A stretch of DNA of 64,000 nucleotides from Ochrobactrum chromiisoli (lineage in GTDB: Bacteria; Pseudomonadota; Alphaproteobacteria; Rhizobiales; Rhizobiaceae), in assembly GCF_026241335.1 (NCBI RefSeq), contig NZ_JAPHAV010000018.1:1-64000 (forward strand), read 5' to 3'. The translations under genes and the position numbers were made by a program. Position 1 is the stretch's first letter. Each line of letters opens with the position of its first letter. The notes beneath the pieces were generated by a model. It did not search any database. It saw only the letters and a list, made by a program, of their open reading frames with translations, and was not told where the DNA came from. Positions 17,490-26,640 of this stretch are shown here, piece by piece.

Positions 17490-18298
17490 GCCTCCAGCTT
17501 GCTGGCGGGAACCGGCGCGTCGTCGTAACCGCCATGGACCGATTGGTCGAAGGGAACCACTGCGCCGGTCATCATGCCACTATCGTCCGACGCCATCCAA
17601 AGGACAGCGCGGGCGACCTCGGCAGGATCGAGAATGCGACCGAACGGCTTTTGCGTGGCCGCACGGTCGATGAAATCCGGGTCGCCGGTTTCCGACAGCA
17701 CCAGCGCACGCTCATGGTCCGAGTTCATCCAGCCGATATCCAACTGGTTGACATGGATGCGGTGGCGCATCAGGGCGAAGCCGGCATGGCGCGTCAGCGT
17801 GGCCAGCGCGCCCTTGGAACCGGCGTAGGGAGCAAGAAATGGCTGTCCAACCAATCCAGACATCGAACCAATATTCACAATGCGGCCCTCGATCCCTTCG
17901 CGGATCATGACCTTGGCGGCATCCTGCATCAAAAAGAATGGCGCGCGCGTATTAACCGCGAACATGCGGTCGAAAAGTTCGGGTGTGGTGTTGAGCAGAT
18001 TGCCGCGATCGGTCAGGCCAGCGGCGTTGACCAGAATGTCTACCCGACGAAACCGCTCGTCAACGGCGGGAACGATGCCGCGCACATCGTTGATATCAGC
18101 CAGATCGGCTGCAATCATCTCGACAGGAACACCAGTGCCTTCGGCGATCTCTTTTGCGACCGCCTGTCCCTTTTCGACGCCGCGCCCGATAATGGCGATA
18201 CCCGCCGCGCCGGCCTGCGAGAAGAGCCGGGCAACAGCCGCGCCAAGTCCCTGCGTGCCACCGGTGACAACGACGACCTTTCCTTCGATCCTGTTCAT
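17486..18298 (-). CDS. Short-chain dehydrogenase/reductase (SDR)
   Basis: This 270-aa classical SDR has VVVTGGTQGLGAAVARLFSQAGA (TGxxxGxG cofactor site, about 9-20), NAAGLTDRG, IVNIGSMSGL with the catalytic Ser, and YAGSKGAL with the YxxxK pair. The C-terminal MASDDSGMMTGAVVPFDQSVHGGY is typical. It lies between iolE and the TIM-barrel gene with 4-nt overlaps on both sides. It probably oxidises a hydroxyl of the cyclitol or its product. Confidence 0.92.
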   Translation of the reverse strand: MNRIEGKVVVVTGGTQGLGAAVARLFSQAGAAGIAIIGRGVEKGQAVAKEIAEGTGVPVEMIAADLADINDVRGIVPAVDERFRRVDILVNAAGLTDRGNLLNTTPELFDRMFAVNTRAPFFLMQDAAKVMIREGIEGRIVNIGSMSGLVGQPFLAPYAGSKGALATLTRHAGFALMRHRIHVNQLDIGWMNSDHERALVLSETGDPDFIDRAATQKPFGRILDPAEVARAVLWMASDDSGMMTGAVVPFDQSVHGGYDDAPVPASKLEA

Positions 18299-19188
18299 TT
18301 TACAACCTCATATCCCGCCGCCGCCATAACGCGCTGCAACTCCATGTGACCCTTACGCGCCATCTCCAATGGCGGATTGGCAACCGGATTCTGCTCCGCT
18401 TCGACTACGAACCATCCCTCATAATTCTTGCCCATCAAAGCCCCAACGATGGCTTCGAAGTTCAAATCACCATCGCCTGGAACCGTGAACGCGCCCTTGA
18501 TGACGGCGTCGAGAAAGCTTTCCCGGGTTCGGTCGAGCCCGTCCACCACCGCGCAGCGTATGTCCTTGGTGTGGACATGGCTGATGCGCTCGTGATGATT
18601 GTCGATCACGCGCATGACGTCGCCGCCAGCGAAAGCCATATGCCCGGCGTCGAACAACAGCGGCACTGACGAATGCTTCATGAACAGGTCAAGTTCGGCT
18701 TCCGTCTCGACTGCTGCCGCCATATGGTGGTGATAGGAAATCGGCATGCCCTGCCTGGCGCACCAGTCGGCAAAATCCGACATCTTGCGCCCATAAGCCG
18801 CCATTTCGGCCTCGTCCAGCTTTGGTTTGGTTGCAAGCGGCGCAGAGCGCACGCCCTGAATTGACCGCGCCGTCTCACCATAGACGATACAGGGCGCGCG
18901 CGCGGCGATGAAGAACGCCATTTGCTGGGAGATACGGTCTTTCTCCGCCTCAATATCGCTGTCGAGCAACTGGCCTGAAAACCAGCCGCCGCAGACGGAA
19001 ATTCCGTATTTATTCAGAACCGGCCCGAGTTCCCCCATATCCATCGGAAAGCGGCGTCCCGTCTCCATGCCGGTGAAACCGGCAATGGAGGCCTGACGCA
19101 GGCATTCTTCCAAACTCACATCATCCGAGAGTTCCGGCAGATCGTCGTTCCACCAGGCTATCGGGGCTATCCCCAGTTTGGCTTTCAT
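18295..19188 (-). CDS. iolE: Myo-inosose-2 dehydratase-type protein (IolE)
   Basis: This 297-aa TIM-barrel protein begins KLGIAPIAWWNDDLPEL and has GFTGMETGRRFPMD, MPISYHHHMAAAVETEAELDLFM, LLFDAGHMAFAGGDVMRV and HVHTKDIR, all typical of IolE/MocC proteins. IolE dehydrates 2-keto-myo-inositol to the trihydroxycyclohexanedione. The start at 19188 overlaps the iolD stop. Directly next to iolD and facing iolG, it makes the first three classical inositol steps complete. Confidence 0.88.
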   Translation of the reverse strand: MKAKLGIAPIAWWNDDLPELSDDVSLEECLRQASIAGFTGMETGRRFPMDMGELGPVLNKYGISVCGGWFSGQLLDSDIEAEKDRISQQMAFFIAARAPCIVYGETARSIQGVRSAPLATKPKLDEAEMAAYGRKMSDFADWCARQGMPISYHHHMAAAVETEAELDLFMKHSSVPLLFDAGHMAFAGGDVMRVIDNHHERISHVHTKDIRCAVVDGLDRTRESFLDAVIKGAFTVPGDGDLNFEAIVGALMGKNYEGWFVVEAEQNPVANPPLEMARKGHMELQRVMAAAGYEVVK

Positions 19189-19189
19189 A

Positions 19190-21061
19190 TCAAACACCTG
19201 TCCGCTGCGCTTCACGAATTTTTTCCTGTGCCTTGCGGGCGGCGCGAACCTTCTCGAATGTTGAGACAGCGGGCACGCCTACGTCCCAGTCGGCGTCGCC
19301 CGGCACCCATTTCCATGCGTCGGACACGATGGAAATGACGGTCACTCCGTCATTGCCCTGCGCCCATTTCATCGCCTCCTCCAGGTCGGCGAGACTGTCG
19401 GCCTTGCGAGCCTGAGCGCCCATGGCCTCAGCGTGCTTGACGAAATCGACATGAAGCGGATTCTGGCGATTTTTTACGCGGCAATCGGTCAGGAGATTGT
19501 TGAAGCCCGGCACGCCCTTAGCCTGCTGCAATCGATTGATCACCGCATAGCCACCATTGTCGCACACCACCACGATCATCTTGTGGCCGGTGAGCGCTGC
19601 CGAATAGATATCGGAATTCATCATCATATAGGTGCCGTCGCCCAGCATGACGATCGGCGTGCCGCCGGTTGCTCCTGGGCCCTCTTGCGCCATGGCACAG
19701 CCCCAGCCCGCCGAAATCTCATACCCCATGCAGGAAAAGCCGAATTCGCAATCGAACGTGTTTGGATTCTTGACCCTCCAGCCCTTGACCACCTCGCCGG
19801 GTGTGCCGCCCGCCGCCGCGATCAGGGTATCTTCCGGCTTCGCCACCGCGTTGAGCACACCCACCACTTGCGCATATGACGGCACTGGCGCGTTAGTGCG
19901 CATCTGGTGCTCGTCGAGCACCTTGTTCCAGTCGGCGAACAGCGTCTTGGCCTGCTTCATCAGGCCGGCGTCAGCCTTGTAATCGCCAAGTCCCGCGTCC
20001 AGTTCCCGCACTGTCTCCAGCGCATCGCCGACTACGGACAATGCCCGGTGCTTGACCGCATCGAAGCGCGCCGCGTTGACCGAAATAAATTGCGCGGCCT
20101 CGGCGAAGGCGGTCCATGAGCCGGTGGTGAAATCCTGCAAGCGCGTGCCGATGGCTAGAATGACGTCCGCCTCTTTGGCGAGCGCGTTGGCCGAGGTCGA
20201 ACCGACGATGCCGAGCGGCCCCGCATGCGCGGGATGCTCGTGCGTCATCGCGCCCTTGCCGGCGATGGTTTCGACGACTGGGATCCCCCGCTTCAGCGCG
20301 AAGTCGGCCACTTCGTTTTCGGCCAGCGAATAGCGCACGCCACCGCCCGAAATGATCAGCGGGCGTTTGGCCGATTTGAGCAGTTCCACGGCCGCTGTGA
20401 CCGCGTCACGATCGGGGCGCGGGCGCGGGATTTTCCAGACTTTCGGCTTGAAGAAGATTTCGGGATAATCAAAGGCGATTTCCTGCGTGTCCTGCGCCAG
20501 ACCGATAAAGGCCGGCCCGCAATCGGCGGGATCAAGCATGGTCGCAATCGCCTGGGGCAACGAGTGGATGATCTGCTCCGGTAAGGTGATGCGGTCCCAA
20601 TAGCGCACGACGGGCTTGAAAGCGTCGTTGACGGTGATCGTCGGGTCGCCGAAGTGCTCGACCTGCTGCAGGACCGGGTCCGGCAGGCGGTTGGCGAAAG
20701 TATCGCCGGCCAGAAGCAGCACCGGCAGGCGGTTGGCCATGGCCACGCCCGCTGCCGTCACCATATTGGCCGCGCCCGGCCCGATGGAGGTCGCCGCGAT
20801 CATGATCTGTCGGCGGCGCTTCGCCTTAGCGAAGCCGATGGCGGCCAGGGCCATAGATTGCTCGTTCTGGCCGCGCCATGTCGGCAGTTGGTCCTGAACC
20901 GGCTCCAGCGCTTCCGAAAGACACGTCACGTTGCCATGGCCGAAAATACCGAATACGCCAGCAAACAGCGGCACGTGCACACCGTCAATCTCGGTGAACT
21001 GGTTGCAAAGGTAACGGACAAGAGCCTGAGCCATGGTCAGACGCACTGTGTTTCTGGTCAT
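19190..21061 (-). CDS. iolD: Trihydroxycyclohexane-1,2-dione hydrolase (IolD), ThDP-dependent
   Basis: This 623-aa ThDP enzyme has the acetolactate-synthase layout: an N-terminal Pyr domain with the activating Glu region (GQNEQSMALAAIGFAKAKRRRQIM), a central domain, and a C-terminal PP domain with the GDG-x-N-type motif (IVMLGDGTYMMMNSDIYSAALTGHKMIVVVCDN). IolD hydrolytically opens the ring of the inositol intermediate. The start at 21061 has GGAGGAGG just upstream. It is first in the minus-strand operon and diverges from iolG with a TGCAAT-N4-ATTGCA site in between. Confidence 0.92.
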   Translation of the reverse strand: MTRNTVRLTMAQALVRYLCNQFTEIDGVHVPLFAGVFGIFGHGNVTCLSEALEPVQDQLPTWRGQNEQSMALAAIGFAKAKRRRQIMIAATSIGPGAANMVTAAGVAMANRLPVLLLAGDTFANRLPDPVLQQVEHFGDPTITVNDAFKPVVRYWDRITLPEQIIHSLPQAIATMLDPADCGPAFIGLAQDTQEIAFDYPEIFFKPKVWKIPRPRPDRDAVTAAVELLKSAKRPLIISGGGVRYSLAENEVADFALKRGIPVVETIAGKGAMTHEHPAHAGPLGIVGSTSANALAKEADVILAIGTRLQDFTTGSWTAFAEAAQFISVNAARFDAVKHRALSVVGDALETVRELDAGLGDYKADAGLMKQAKTLFADWNKVLDEHQMRTNAPVPSYAQVVGVLNAVAKPEDTLIAAAGGTPGEVVKGWRVKNPNTFDCEFGFSCMGYEISAGWGCAMAQEGPGATGGTPIVMLGDGTYMMMNSDIYSAALTGHKMIVVVCDNGGYAVINRLQQAKGVPGFNNLLTDCRVKNRQNPLHVDFVKHAEAMGAQARKADSLADLEEAMKWAQGNDGVTVISIVSDAWKWVPGDADWDVGVPAVSTFEKVRAARKAQEKIREAQRTGV

Positions 21062-21127
21062 CTCGCCTCCTCCTGCGGATGGGTATTTCTGAAGATTACG
21101 GAATACATATTGACAATGCAACAATCT

Positions 21128-21143
21128 TGCAATGATTATTGCA
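21128..21143. promoter_or_regulatory. Inverted repeat TGCAAT-N4-ATTGCA (site A), likely RpiR operator
   Basis: A perfect 6-4-6 inverted repeat (TGCAATGATTATTGCA) lies between iolD and iolG, 23 bp before the iolG start. The same motif is found before rpiR and two ABC operons, with a variant before the third. It probably binds the RpiR-family regulator at 26641. Confidence 0.75.
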
Positions 21144-21165
21144 CAAAATTCCGGGAGGAGACTTC

Positions 21166-22173
21166 ATGCTCAATATTGCAGTGCTCGGCGTCGGCCGCAT
21201 TGGACGGATGCACGCCGAAAATATCGCAGCGCATCCGCGCGCCGGATTGGCAGGCGTTTTTGACCTGCATGTCCCGGCTGCGCAGGAAATAGCTCAGAAA
21301 TTCGGCGTTCCGTTGTTCGATTCGGCTGAGGCGATCTTCGCCTCCGACGCCGTCGACGCCGTGCTGATCGCCACGTCCACGGCCACCCACGCGGACCTTA
21401 TCGAGCAGGCCGTCGCCGCTGGCAAGCCTGTCCTGTGCGAAAAGCCGATCGACCTGTCGCTCACCCGCGTCAACGCCTGTGCGAAAGCGATCTCGGGCAG
21501 CAAACTGCCGATCATGCTCGGTTTCGTGCGCCGGTTCGACAGCGGCCACCGCGCAGTGCGCCAGGCCATCGAAAATGGCCAGATCGGCGACGTACATCAG
21601 GTCTTCATCACCTCGCGCGATCCCGGCATGGCTCCCGCGGCCTATATCGAGGTGTCGGGCGGCATCTTCCGCGACATGACTATCCACGATTTCGATATGG
21701 CGCGCTTTATTCTGGGTGAGGAAATCGAGGAGGTCTTCGCTACCGGTTCGAGGCTGGTTGATCCAGCTTTGATGGAAAACTGCAATGATTACGATACGGT
21801 CACGGTGTTGCTGAAAACCGCGTCCGGCAGGCAGTGCATTATCAATAATTCTCGCCAAGCCGTTTACGGATACGACCAGCGCGTCGAGGCGTTCGGCAGC
21901 GGCGGCATGGCGATTTCGGAAAACCGCACCCTCACCAAACTCAGCCTATACGGCGCGGAATTCACCGACCGCAAGCCGGCACTGATGAACTTCTTCATCG
22001 ACCGCTACGCCGAAGCCTTCGCCGCCGAGATCAGCGCCTTTGTCGACGCCGTCGAACAGGGCAGTCAACCGGAAGTCAGCTTCGAGGACGGCAGGCAGGC
22101 ACTCATTCTGGCCGAAGCGGCGATCCGCTCTCTGACCGAAGGACGCACCATTCCCACCCGCGATATTGGATAG
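21166..22173 (+). CDS. iolG: Myo-inositol 2-dehydrogenase-type Gfo/Idh protein (IolG)
   Basis: This 335-aa protein has AVLGVGRIGRMHAENIA (GxGRIG), the EKP motif in PVLCEKPIDLSLTRV and an IRD-type block GGIFRDMTIHDFDMARFIL with active-site Asp and His. These are hallmarks of inositol 2-dehydrogenases, which oxidise myo- (or scyllo-) inositol with NAD to the inosose. The start at 21166 has GGGAGGAG upstream and is preferred to the earlier in-frame start. It heads the plus-strand operon. Confidence 0.9.
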   Translation: MLNIAVLGVGRIGRMHAENIAAHPRAGLAGVFDLHVPAAQEIAQKFGVPLFDSAEAIFASDAVDAVLIATSTATHADLIEQAVAAGKPVLCEKPIDLSLTRVNACAKAISGSKLPIMLGFVRRFDSGHRAVRQAIENGQIGDVHQVFITSRDPGMAPAAYIEVSGGIFRDMTIHDFDMARFILGEEIEEVFATGSRLVDPALMENCNDYDTVTVLLKTASGRQCIINNSRQAVYGYDQRVEAFGSGGMAISENRTLTKLSLYGAEFTDRKPALMNFFIDRYAEAFAAEISAFVDAVEQGSQPEVSFEDGRQALILAEAAIRSLTEGRTIPTRDIG

Positions 22174-22176
22174 ATC

Positions 22177-23607
22177 ATGTATACGAATTTTGGACTCTTC
22201 ATTGGCGGCCATTGGTCGAAAGGTTCGGCCTTGGGAGAGGTCGTTTCGCCAGTCACCGAAAAGCCGCTCGGCTCCGTGCCGCTGGCGTCGCTCGAAGATA
22301 CCCGCAGAGCGCTCGACGCCGCCACCGCGGGTTTGCAGCCGTTGCGCGCAATGGGCGGCTTCGCGCGAGCCGACGCGCTGCACAAGGCCGCCGACGAAAT
22401 GATCAGCCGCACGGACGAAGCCGTGCGAATGATAACCGCCGAAACCGGTAAACCAGCGGCGCAGGCGGGACGCGAATGGGGCCTCGCCTGCGACCAGTTC
22501 CGCTGGTATGCGGAGGAGGCACGGCGCATCTATGGCCGTATCGTCGACAGCCGCGTGGCGGGCGGGCGCTTCGAGGTCACGCATGAACCGCTCGGCGTCG
22601 TCGGCGCCTTCACCGCCTGGAACTTTCCGGCGGCGCTGCCGGCGCGAAAGCTCGCGCCAGCGCTCGCCGCCGGGTGTTCCGTCGTGCTGCGTCCCTCGTC
22701 GCAGACGCCGGGCGTCGCCATGGTCATGGTGGATTGCCTGCGTACGGCGGGCCTGCCTGACGGCGCTTTTAATCTGGTGGTCGGCGACACGGGCTCGACC
22801 TATGCGCCGATCATGGCGGACAACCGCGTACGTAAAGTGTCGCTGACGGGCTCGACCCGCATCGGCCAGCAGATGATCCGTGACGCCGCGGATACGGTCA
22901 AAAAAGTCTCGATGGAGCTCGGCGGCAACGCGCCGCTGATCGTCTATGACGACGCCGATCTGGAAACGGCGCTCGATCTCGCCGTGCCAACCAAATTCGC
23001 CAACTGCGGGCAGGTATGCGTCACGCCGGACCGCTTCTTCATTCATGAGAGCCTGCATGACACCTTCGTCGAAGGCTTCATCGAACGGACAAAGAAGATC
23101 CGGCTCGGCGACGGACTCGATCCCGAAACCGGCATGGGGCCGCTAATCAACGCCAACCGGCTCGCGGAAATCGATGCCATCGTCGCGAGCGCTATCGCCG
23201 CCGGGGCGACGCTCGCCCATGGTGGCAAGCGCCCGGCCCAGTTCAACGCCGGATATTTTTTCGAACCGACGGTTCTCACCGACGTGACCGATGACATGAA
23301 AGTATTCGCGGAGGAAAATTTCGGCCCCATCGCCGCAATCACCCGCTTCAAGAGCGAAGAAGAGGCGTTGGCCCGTGCCAACGCGTCCTATATGGGCTTA
23401 TCGGCCTACGCCTTCACCCGCTCGCCGGATCGCGCCCGGCGCACCGTTGCCGCGCTCAAGGCGGGCATGGTCGGGATCAACAGCTTCGCGCTCGCCGCTT
23501 CTGAAGCGCCCTTCGGGGGGACCAATCATTCCGGCATGGGGCGCGAAGGGGGATTGGAGGGGATACAGGACTATCTCGATACCAAACTAGCGCAGATCGT
23601 GTTCTGA
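22177..23607 (+). CDS. NAD(P)-dependent aldehyde dehydrogenase (succinate-semialdehyde type)
   Basis: This 476-aa ALDH has AFTAWNFPAALPARKLAPALAAGCSVVLRPSSQTP (cofactor region), VSLTGSTRIGQ, SMELGGNAPLIVYDDAD (general base Glu) and NCGQVCVTPDRFFIH (catalytic Cys). The pattern is closest to GabD-like enzymes, not to the CoA-acylating IolA. It starts 3 nt after iolG. It probably oxidises an aldehyde made by the neighbouring HpcH-type aldolase, such as a semialdehyde. Note RPSSQTP where KPAxxTP is common. Confidence 0.88.
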   Translation: MYTNFGLFIGGHWSKGSALGEVVSPVTEKPLGSVPLASLEDTRRALDAATAGLQPLRAMGGFARADALHKAADEMISRTDEAVRMITAETGKPAAQAGREWGLACDQFRWYAEEARRIYGRIVDSRVAGGRFEVTHEPLGVVGAFTAWNFPAALPARKLAPALAAGCSVVLRPSSQTPGVAMVMVDCLRTAGLPDGAFNLVVGDTGSTYAPIMADNRVRKVSLTGSTRIGQQMIRDAADTVKKVSMELGGNAPLIVYDDADLETALDLAVPTKFANCGQVCVTPDRFFIHESLHDTFVEGFIERTKKIRLGDGLDPETGMGPLINANRLAEIDAIVASAIAAGATLAHGGKRPAQFNAGYFFEPTVLTDVTDDMKVFAEENFGPIAAITRFKSEEEALARANASYMGLSAYAFTRSPDRARRTVAALKAGMVGINSFALAASEAPFGGTNHSGMGREGGLEGIQDYLDTKLAQIVF

Positions 23608-23616
23608 GGAGGCCGC

Positions 23617-24423
23617 ATGTTCACCAACAGGCTCAAAAAACTCTGGTCCGAGGGCCAGCCAGCCATGAATGGCTGGCTTTCCATCGGCAATCCTTTCACC
23701 GCCGAAATCATGGCGGCGCAGGGCTATGATTCCATCACCATCGACATGCAGCATGGTGCGCTCGATTATAATTCGGCGTTGCCGATGCTGCAGGCCATGC
23801 GCGCTTCGGGCGTCACGGTCATGGCGCGCGCGCCATGGCGCGAGCCCGGCGTCATTATGAAGGCGCTCGACGCCGGGGCGCAGGGGATCATCTGCCCGAT
23901 GATCAATTCGGCAGCGGAAGCTGCGGAATTCGTCAGCTATATGCGCTATCCGCCGAAGGGCCAGCGCAGTTTCGGCCCCACCCGTGCCGCCTTCGCCTAT
24001 GGAAGCTATGGCGTGGCTGCCAATGACGAGGTCGTGGCGCTCGCCATGATCGAAACCCGCGAGGGCGTAGACAATCTAGAGGAGATCGCCGCGACGCCGG
24101 GCCTCGATGGCATCTACGTAGGCCCCGCCGATCTGACACTCGGCACGCAGGAAGGTCGTCTGCCGCCCGGTTTCGATCGGGAGGAGCCGGAAATGATTAA
24201 ACTAATCCAGTATATTGTCGCCGTCTGCAGAAAGAATGATATCCGCGCCTGCCTGCATTGCGGAACGGCCGAATATGCCGCCCGCGCAGTAGAATGGGGT
24301 TTCGATCTCACCACCGTCTCCGGCGACACGCGCCTGCTCGCCGCCGCCGCTGCCGCCTCCGTCGCGAGATGGCGCGAACTAACCGGCGCGACCCTCACAA
24401 AGGCGACGGAAGGAGCCTATTGA
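23617..24423 (+). CDS. HpcH/HpaI-family aldolase (class II pyruvate aldolase)
   Basis: This 268-aa protein has GWLSIGNPFTAEIMAAQGYDSITIDMQHGALDY, RAPWREPGVIMKALDAGAQGIICPMI, GQRSFGPTRAAFAYG, ALAMIETREGVDNLEEIAATPGLDGIYVGPADLTLGTQ. The ETREG Glu and GPADL Asp are the expected metal ligands. The family cleaves 2-keto-3-deoxy acids or 4-hydroxy-2-oxo acids to pyruvate and an aldehyde. Its presence in place of a DKGP aldolase (IolJ) suggests an unphosphorylated lower pathway. Confidence 0.9.
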   Translation: MFTNRLKKLWSEGQPAMNGWLSIGNPFTAEIMAAQGYDSITIDMQHGALDYNSALPMLQAMRASGVTVMARAPWREPGVIMKALDAGAQGIICPMINSAAEAAEFVSYMRYPPKGQRSFGPTRAAFAYGSYGVAANDEVVALAMIETREGVDNLEEIAATPGLDGIYVGPADLTLGTQEGRLPPGFDREEPEMIKLIQYIVAVCRKNDIRACLHCGTAEYAARAVEWGFDLTTVSGDTRLLAAAAAASVARWRELTGATLTKATEGAY

Positions 24424-25391
24424 TGCCGCATCTTCTGGTGGCGGGAAAACTTCACCCGTCCGGCGAGGCGCTGCTAGAGCAGTTGAAAAGCCGGGATTTC
24501 ACCGTCGATTACGTCGAGGAAGTGTCGGAAGCCTCCTATGCGCCACTGATCGCCAGGGCGGATGCAATGGTGCTGCGCACGCAGCCGCTTTCCGCTGCGA
24601 CCATCGCGCGGGCCGAGCATCTCAAGGTGGTGTCGCGCCACGGCGTTGGCTATGACGCCGTCGATCTTGGGGCGCTGAATGCGCGCGGCATCGCACTCAC
24701 CATCGTCGGCGACGTCAATTCGGTGTCGGTCGCCGAACACGCAATGATGCAGCTTCTGGCCGGGGCCAAACGGGCGCTCCGCGCTGACCGCGCCGTGCGC
24801 GAGCCAGGCCAGTGGGACTGGCGCAACAAGCTGCAACAGCGGGAAATATCCGGCAAGAACCTGCTTATCCTCGGCTATGGCCGCATCGGGCGGCATCTGG
24901 CCCGCATGGCTTCTGGCTTCGGAATGCAAGTTCGCGCCTGCGATCCCCTGCTCGAAAAGGCTGGTTGGCCGGAAGGCGCGGTAACGCCGGTTTCGCTCGA
25001 TGAGGGACTGGGCTGGGCAGACTGCATTTCGGTCCACATCCCCAGAAGTGACACGCCGGCTATCGGCGCCGCGGAAATCGCGAAAATGAAACCCGGCGTC
25101 ATCCTCGCCAATACAGCGCGCGGAGGTGTGGTGTGCGAAAAGGCGCTCGCGGACGCGCTCGCATCCGGACAAGTCGGGGCTGCGGGCGTCGACGTGTTCG
25201 AAGAGGAGCCGCCCGTTGACGGATCGCCACTGTTCTTCCATGACGCAGTCCTTCTCTCTCCCCATATCGCCGGCCTCACCGCCGAGTGCGGGGAGCGAAT
25301 GGCGATCGCATCGATCGAAAATGCGGTCAATTTTCTGGCGGGAACCATCGAGCCGCATCTGATCGTCAATCAGGAGTTCGCCCATGCGTGA
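24423..25391 (+). CDS. D-isomer-specific 2-hydroxyacid dehydrogenase (SerA-like)
   Basis: This 322-aa NAD-dependent dehydrogenase has NLLILGYGRIGRHLARMASGFG (GxGxxG), ILANTARGGVVCEKAL (catalytic Arg), GVDVFEEEPPVDG (Glu) and VLLSPHIAGLTAEC (His), the standard R-E-H set. The start at 24423 overlaps the aldolase stop (TGATG). It lacks a C-terminal ACT domain, so a catabolic role on a hydroxyacid intermediate is more likely than serine synthesis. A second, more divergent family member is at 35452. Confidence 0.9.
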   Translation: MPHLLVAGKLHPSGEALLEQLKSRDFTVDYVEEVSEASYAPLIARADAMVLRTQPLSAATIARAEHLKVVSRHGVGYDAVDLGALNARGIALTIVGDVNSVSVAEHAMMQLLAGAKRALRADRAVREPGQWDWRNKLQQREISGKNLLILGYGRIGRHLARMASGFGMQVRACDPLLEKAGWPEGAVTPVSLDEGLGWADCISVHIPRSDTPAIGAAEIAKMKPGVILANTARGGVVCEKALADALASGQVGAAGVDVFEEEPPVDGSPLFFHDAVLLSPHIAGLTAECGERMAIASIENAVNFLAGTIEPHLIVNQEFAHA

Positions 25392-26508
25392 CAAGCCGAA
25401 ACTGCGCGTTGGCCTGATCGGCACCGGCTTTATGGGCAAGGCCCATGTGTTCGGCTTCGCGTCCGCCCAGAAGGTTTTTGACCTTCCCTATCGGATCGAA
25501 TTGCATACAGTGGCCGATATCACCCCTGAGGCAGCAGAACGCGCGGCAACGGATTTCGGCTTCGATCACTCGACCGCCGACTGGCGTGACCTGGTCGCCA
25601 ACCCCGAAATCGATCTGATCGACATCACCGCGCCCAATGCACTGCACAAGGAAATGGCGCTGACCGCCATCGCTGCGGGCAAGCACGTCTATTGCGAAAA
25701 ACCGCTCGCGCCACTGGCAGCGGATGCGCGGGAAATGGCCGAGGCTGCGACAGCCAAAGGAATTAAGACCCAAGTCGGGTTCAACTATCTCTGCAATCCC
25801 ATGATGCGTCTAGCGCGTGATATGATTGCCGCCGGCGAACTGGGGGAAATTCGCGGCTATCGCGGCCTGCACGCCGAGGATTATATGGCAAACGCAACGG
25901 GTACCTTCACCTTCAGGCACGATCCCGCCGGCGGTGGCGCGCTTGCGGATATCGGCAGCCATGCGCTGGCGACAGCCGAATTTCTGATCGGCCCGATCAG
26001 TGACGTCATGGGCGACTGCATCACCATGATCGCGGAACGCCCCGACGGGAAAGGCGGGGTGCGCAAAGTCGAGGTGGACGACGTGGGCCGCGCGTTCCTG
26101 CGCTTCGCCAGCGGCGCGCAGGGCTCGATTGAGGGCAACTGGATCGCTACCGGCCGCAAAATGCAGCACGATTTCGAGATTTATGGCGAAAAAGGCGCGC
26201 TCGCCTTCACCCAGGAACGCTTCAACGAACTACATTTCTATTCGACACAAGATGTCGCCGGCCGCCGGGGTTTTCGACGGATCGAGGCGGCGCCGGATCA
26301 TGCGCCTTACGGCCGTTTCTGCGTCGCGCCCGGCCACCAGCTCGGCTTCAATGATCTCAAGGCCATCGAGATCGAAGGCTTTTTACGCGCCATTGCGGGC
26401 GAAATTCCCGAGCCATTCGGCTTCACCGCTGGCCTGCGCATCCAGACGCTAGTGGAGACAATCCAGCAATCTTCGAAGGCGGGGCGATGGATGAAGTTAC
26501 CACGCTAA
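25384..26508 (+). CDS. Gfo/Idh/MocA-family oxidoreductase
   Basis: This 374-aa dehydrogenase has VGLIGTGFMGKAHVFGFA (GxGxxG), VYCEKPLAPLAADARE (EKP) and GGGALADIGSHALATAEFLIG (active-site Asp/His). It overlaps the preceding hydroxyacid dehydrogenase by 8 nt and is the last gene before a strong terminator. It is a different subfamily from the GGGxGA-type paralogues at 15262 and 36495. The substrate is probably a cyclitol or sugar acid. Confidence 0.9.
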   Translation: MRDKPKLRVGLIGTGFMGKAHVFGFASAQKVFDLPYRIELHTVADITPEAAERAATDFGFDHSTADWRDLVANPEIDLIDITAPNALHKEMALTAIAAGKHVYCEKPLAPLAADAREMAEAATAKGIKTQVGFNYLCNPMMRLARDMIAAGELGEIRGYRGLHAEDYMANATGTFTFRHDPAGGGALADIGSHALATAEFLIGPISDVMGDCITMIAERPDGKGGVRKVEVDDVGRAFLRFASGAQGSIEGNWIATGRKMQHDFEIYGEKGALAFTQERFNELHFYSTQDVAGRRGFRRIEAAPDHAPYGRFCVAPGHQLGFNDLKAIEIEGFLRAIAGEIPEPFGFTAGLRIQTLVETIQQSSKAGRWMKLPR

Positions 26509-26539
26509 TTGCTTCCCAAGGCGCAACGATCGCCTTCCT

Positions 26540-26571
26540 GGCGCCCGGATAGTAGAGCCGGGCGCCTTTTT
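26540..26571 (+). terminator. Strong rho-independent terminator
   Basis: A perfect 9-bp GC stem (GGCGCCCGG 26540-26548, CCGGGCGCC 26558-26566) is followed by TTTTT. It ends the iolG operon 31 nt after the last stop. Confidence 0.9.
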
Positions 26572-26602
26572 GTTCCTTGCGGTTATGCCACACTTGGCTT
26601 GC

Positions 26603-26618
26603 TGCAATATTTATTGCA
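26603..26618. promoter_or_regulatory. Inverted repeat TGCAAT-N4-ATTGCA (site B), likely RpiR operator
   Basis: A perfect copy (TGCAATATTTATTGCA) lies 22 bp before the rpiR start, at a position that would block its promoter or start region. It suggests autoregulation. Confidence 0.75.
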
Positions 26619-26640
26619 CAATGACGCAACGGAGAATTGT

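Noticed and set aside
15038..19188. Whether this is a mocABC rhizopine operon
   Set aside because: IolE/MocC and Gfo/MocA-type proteins occur in both inositol and rhizopine pathways; iolD next door favours an inositol-type route, so no moc symbols were given.
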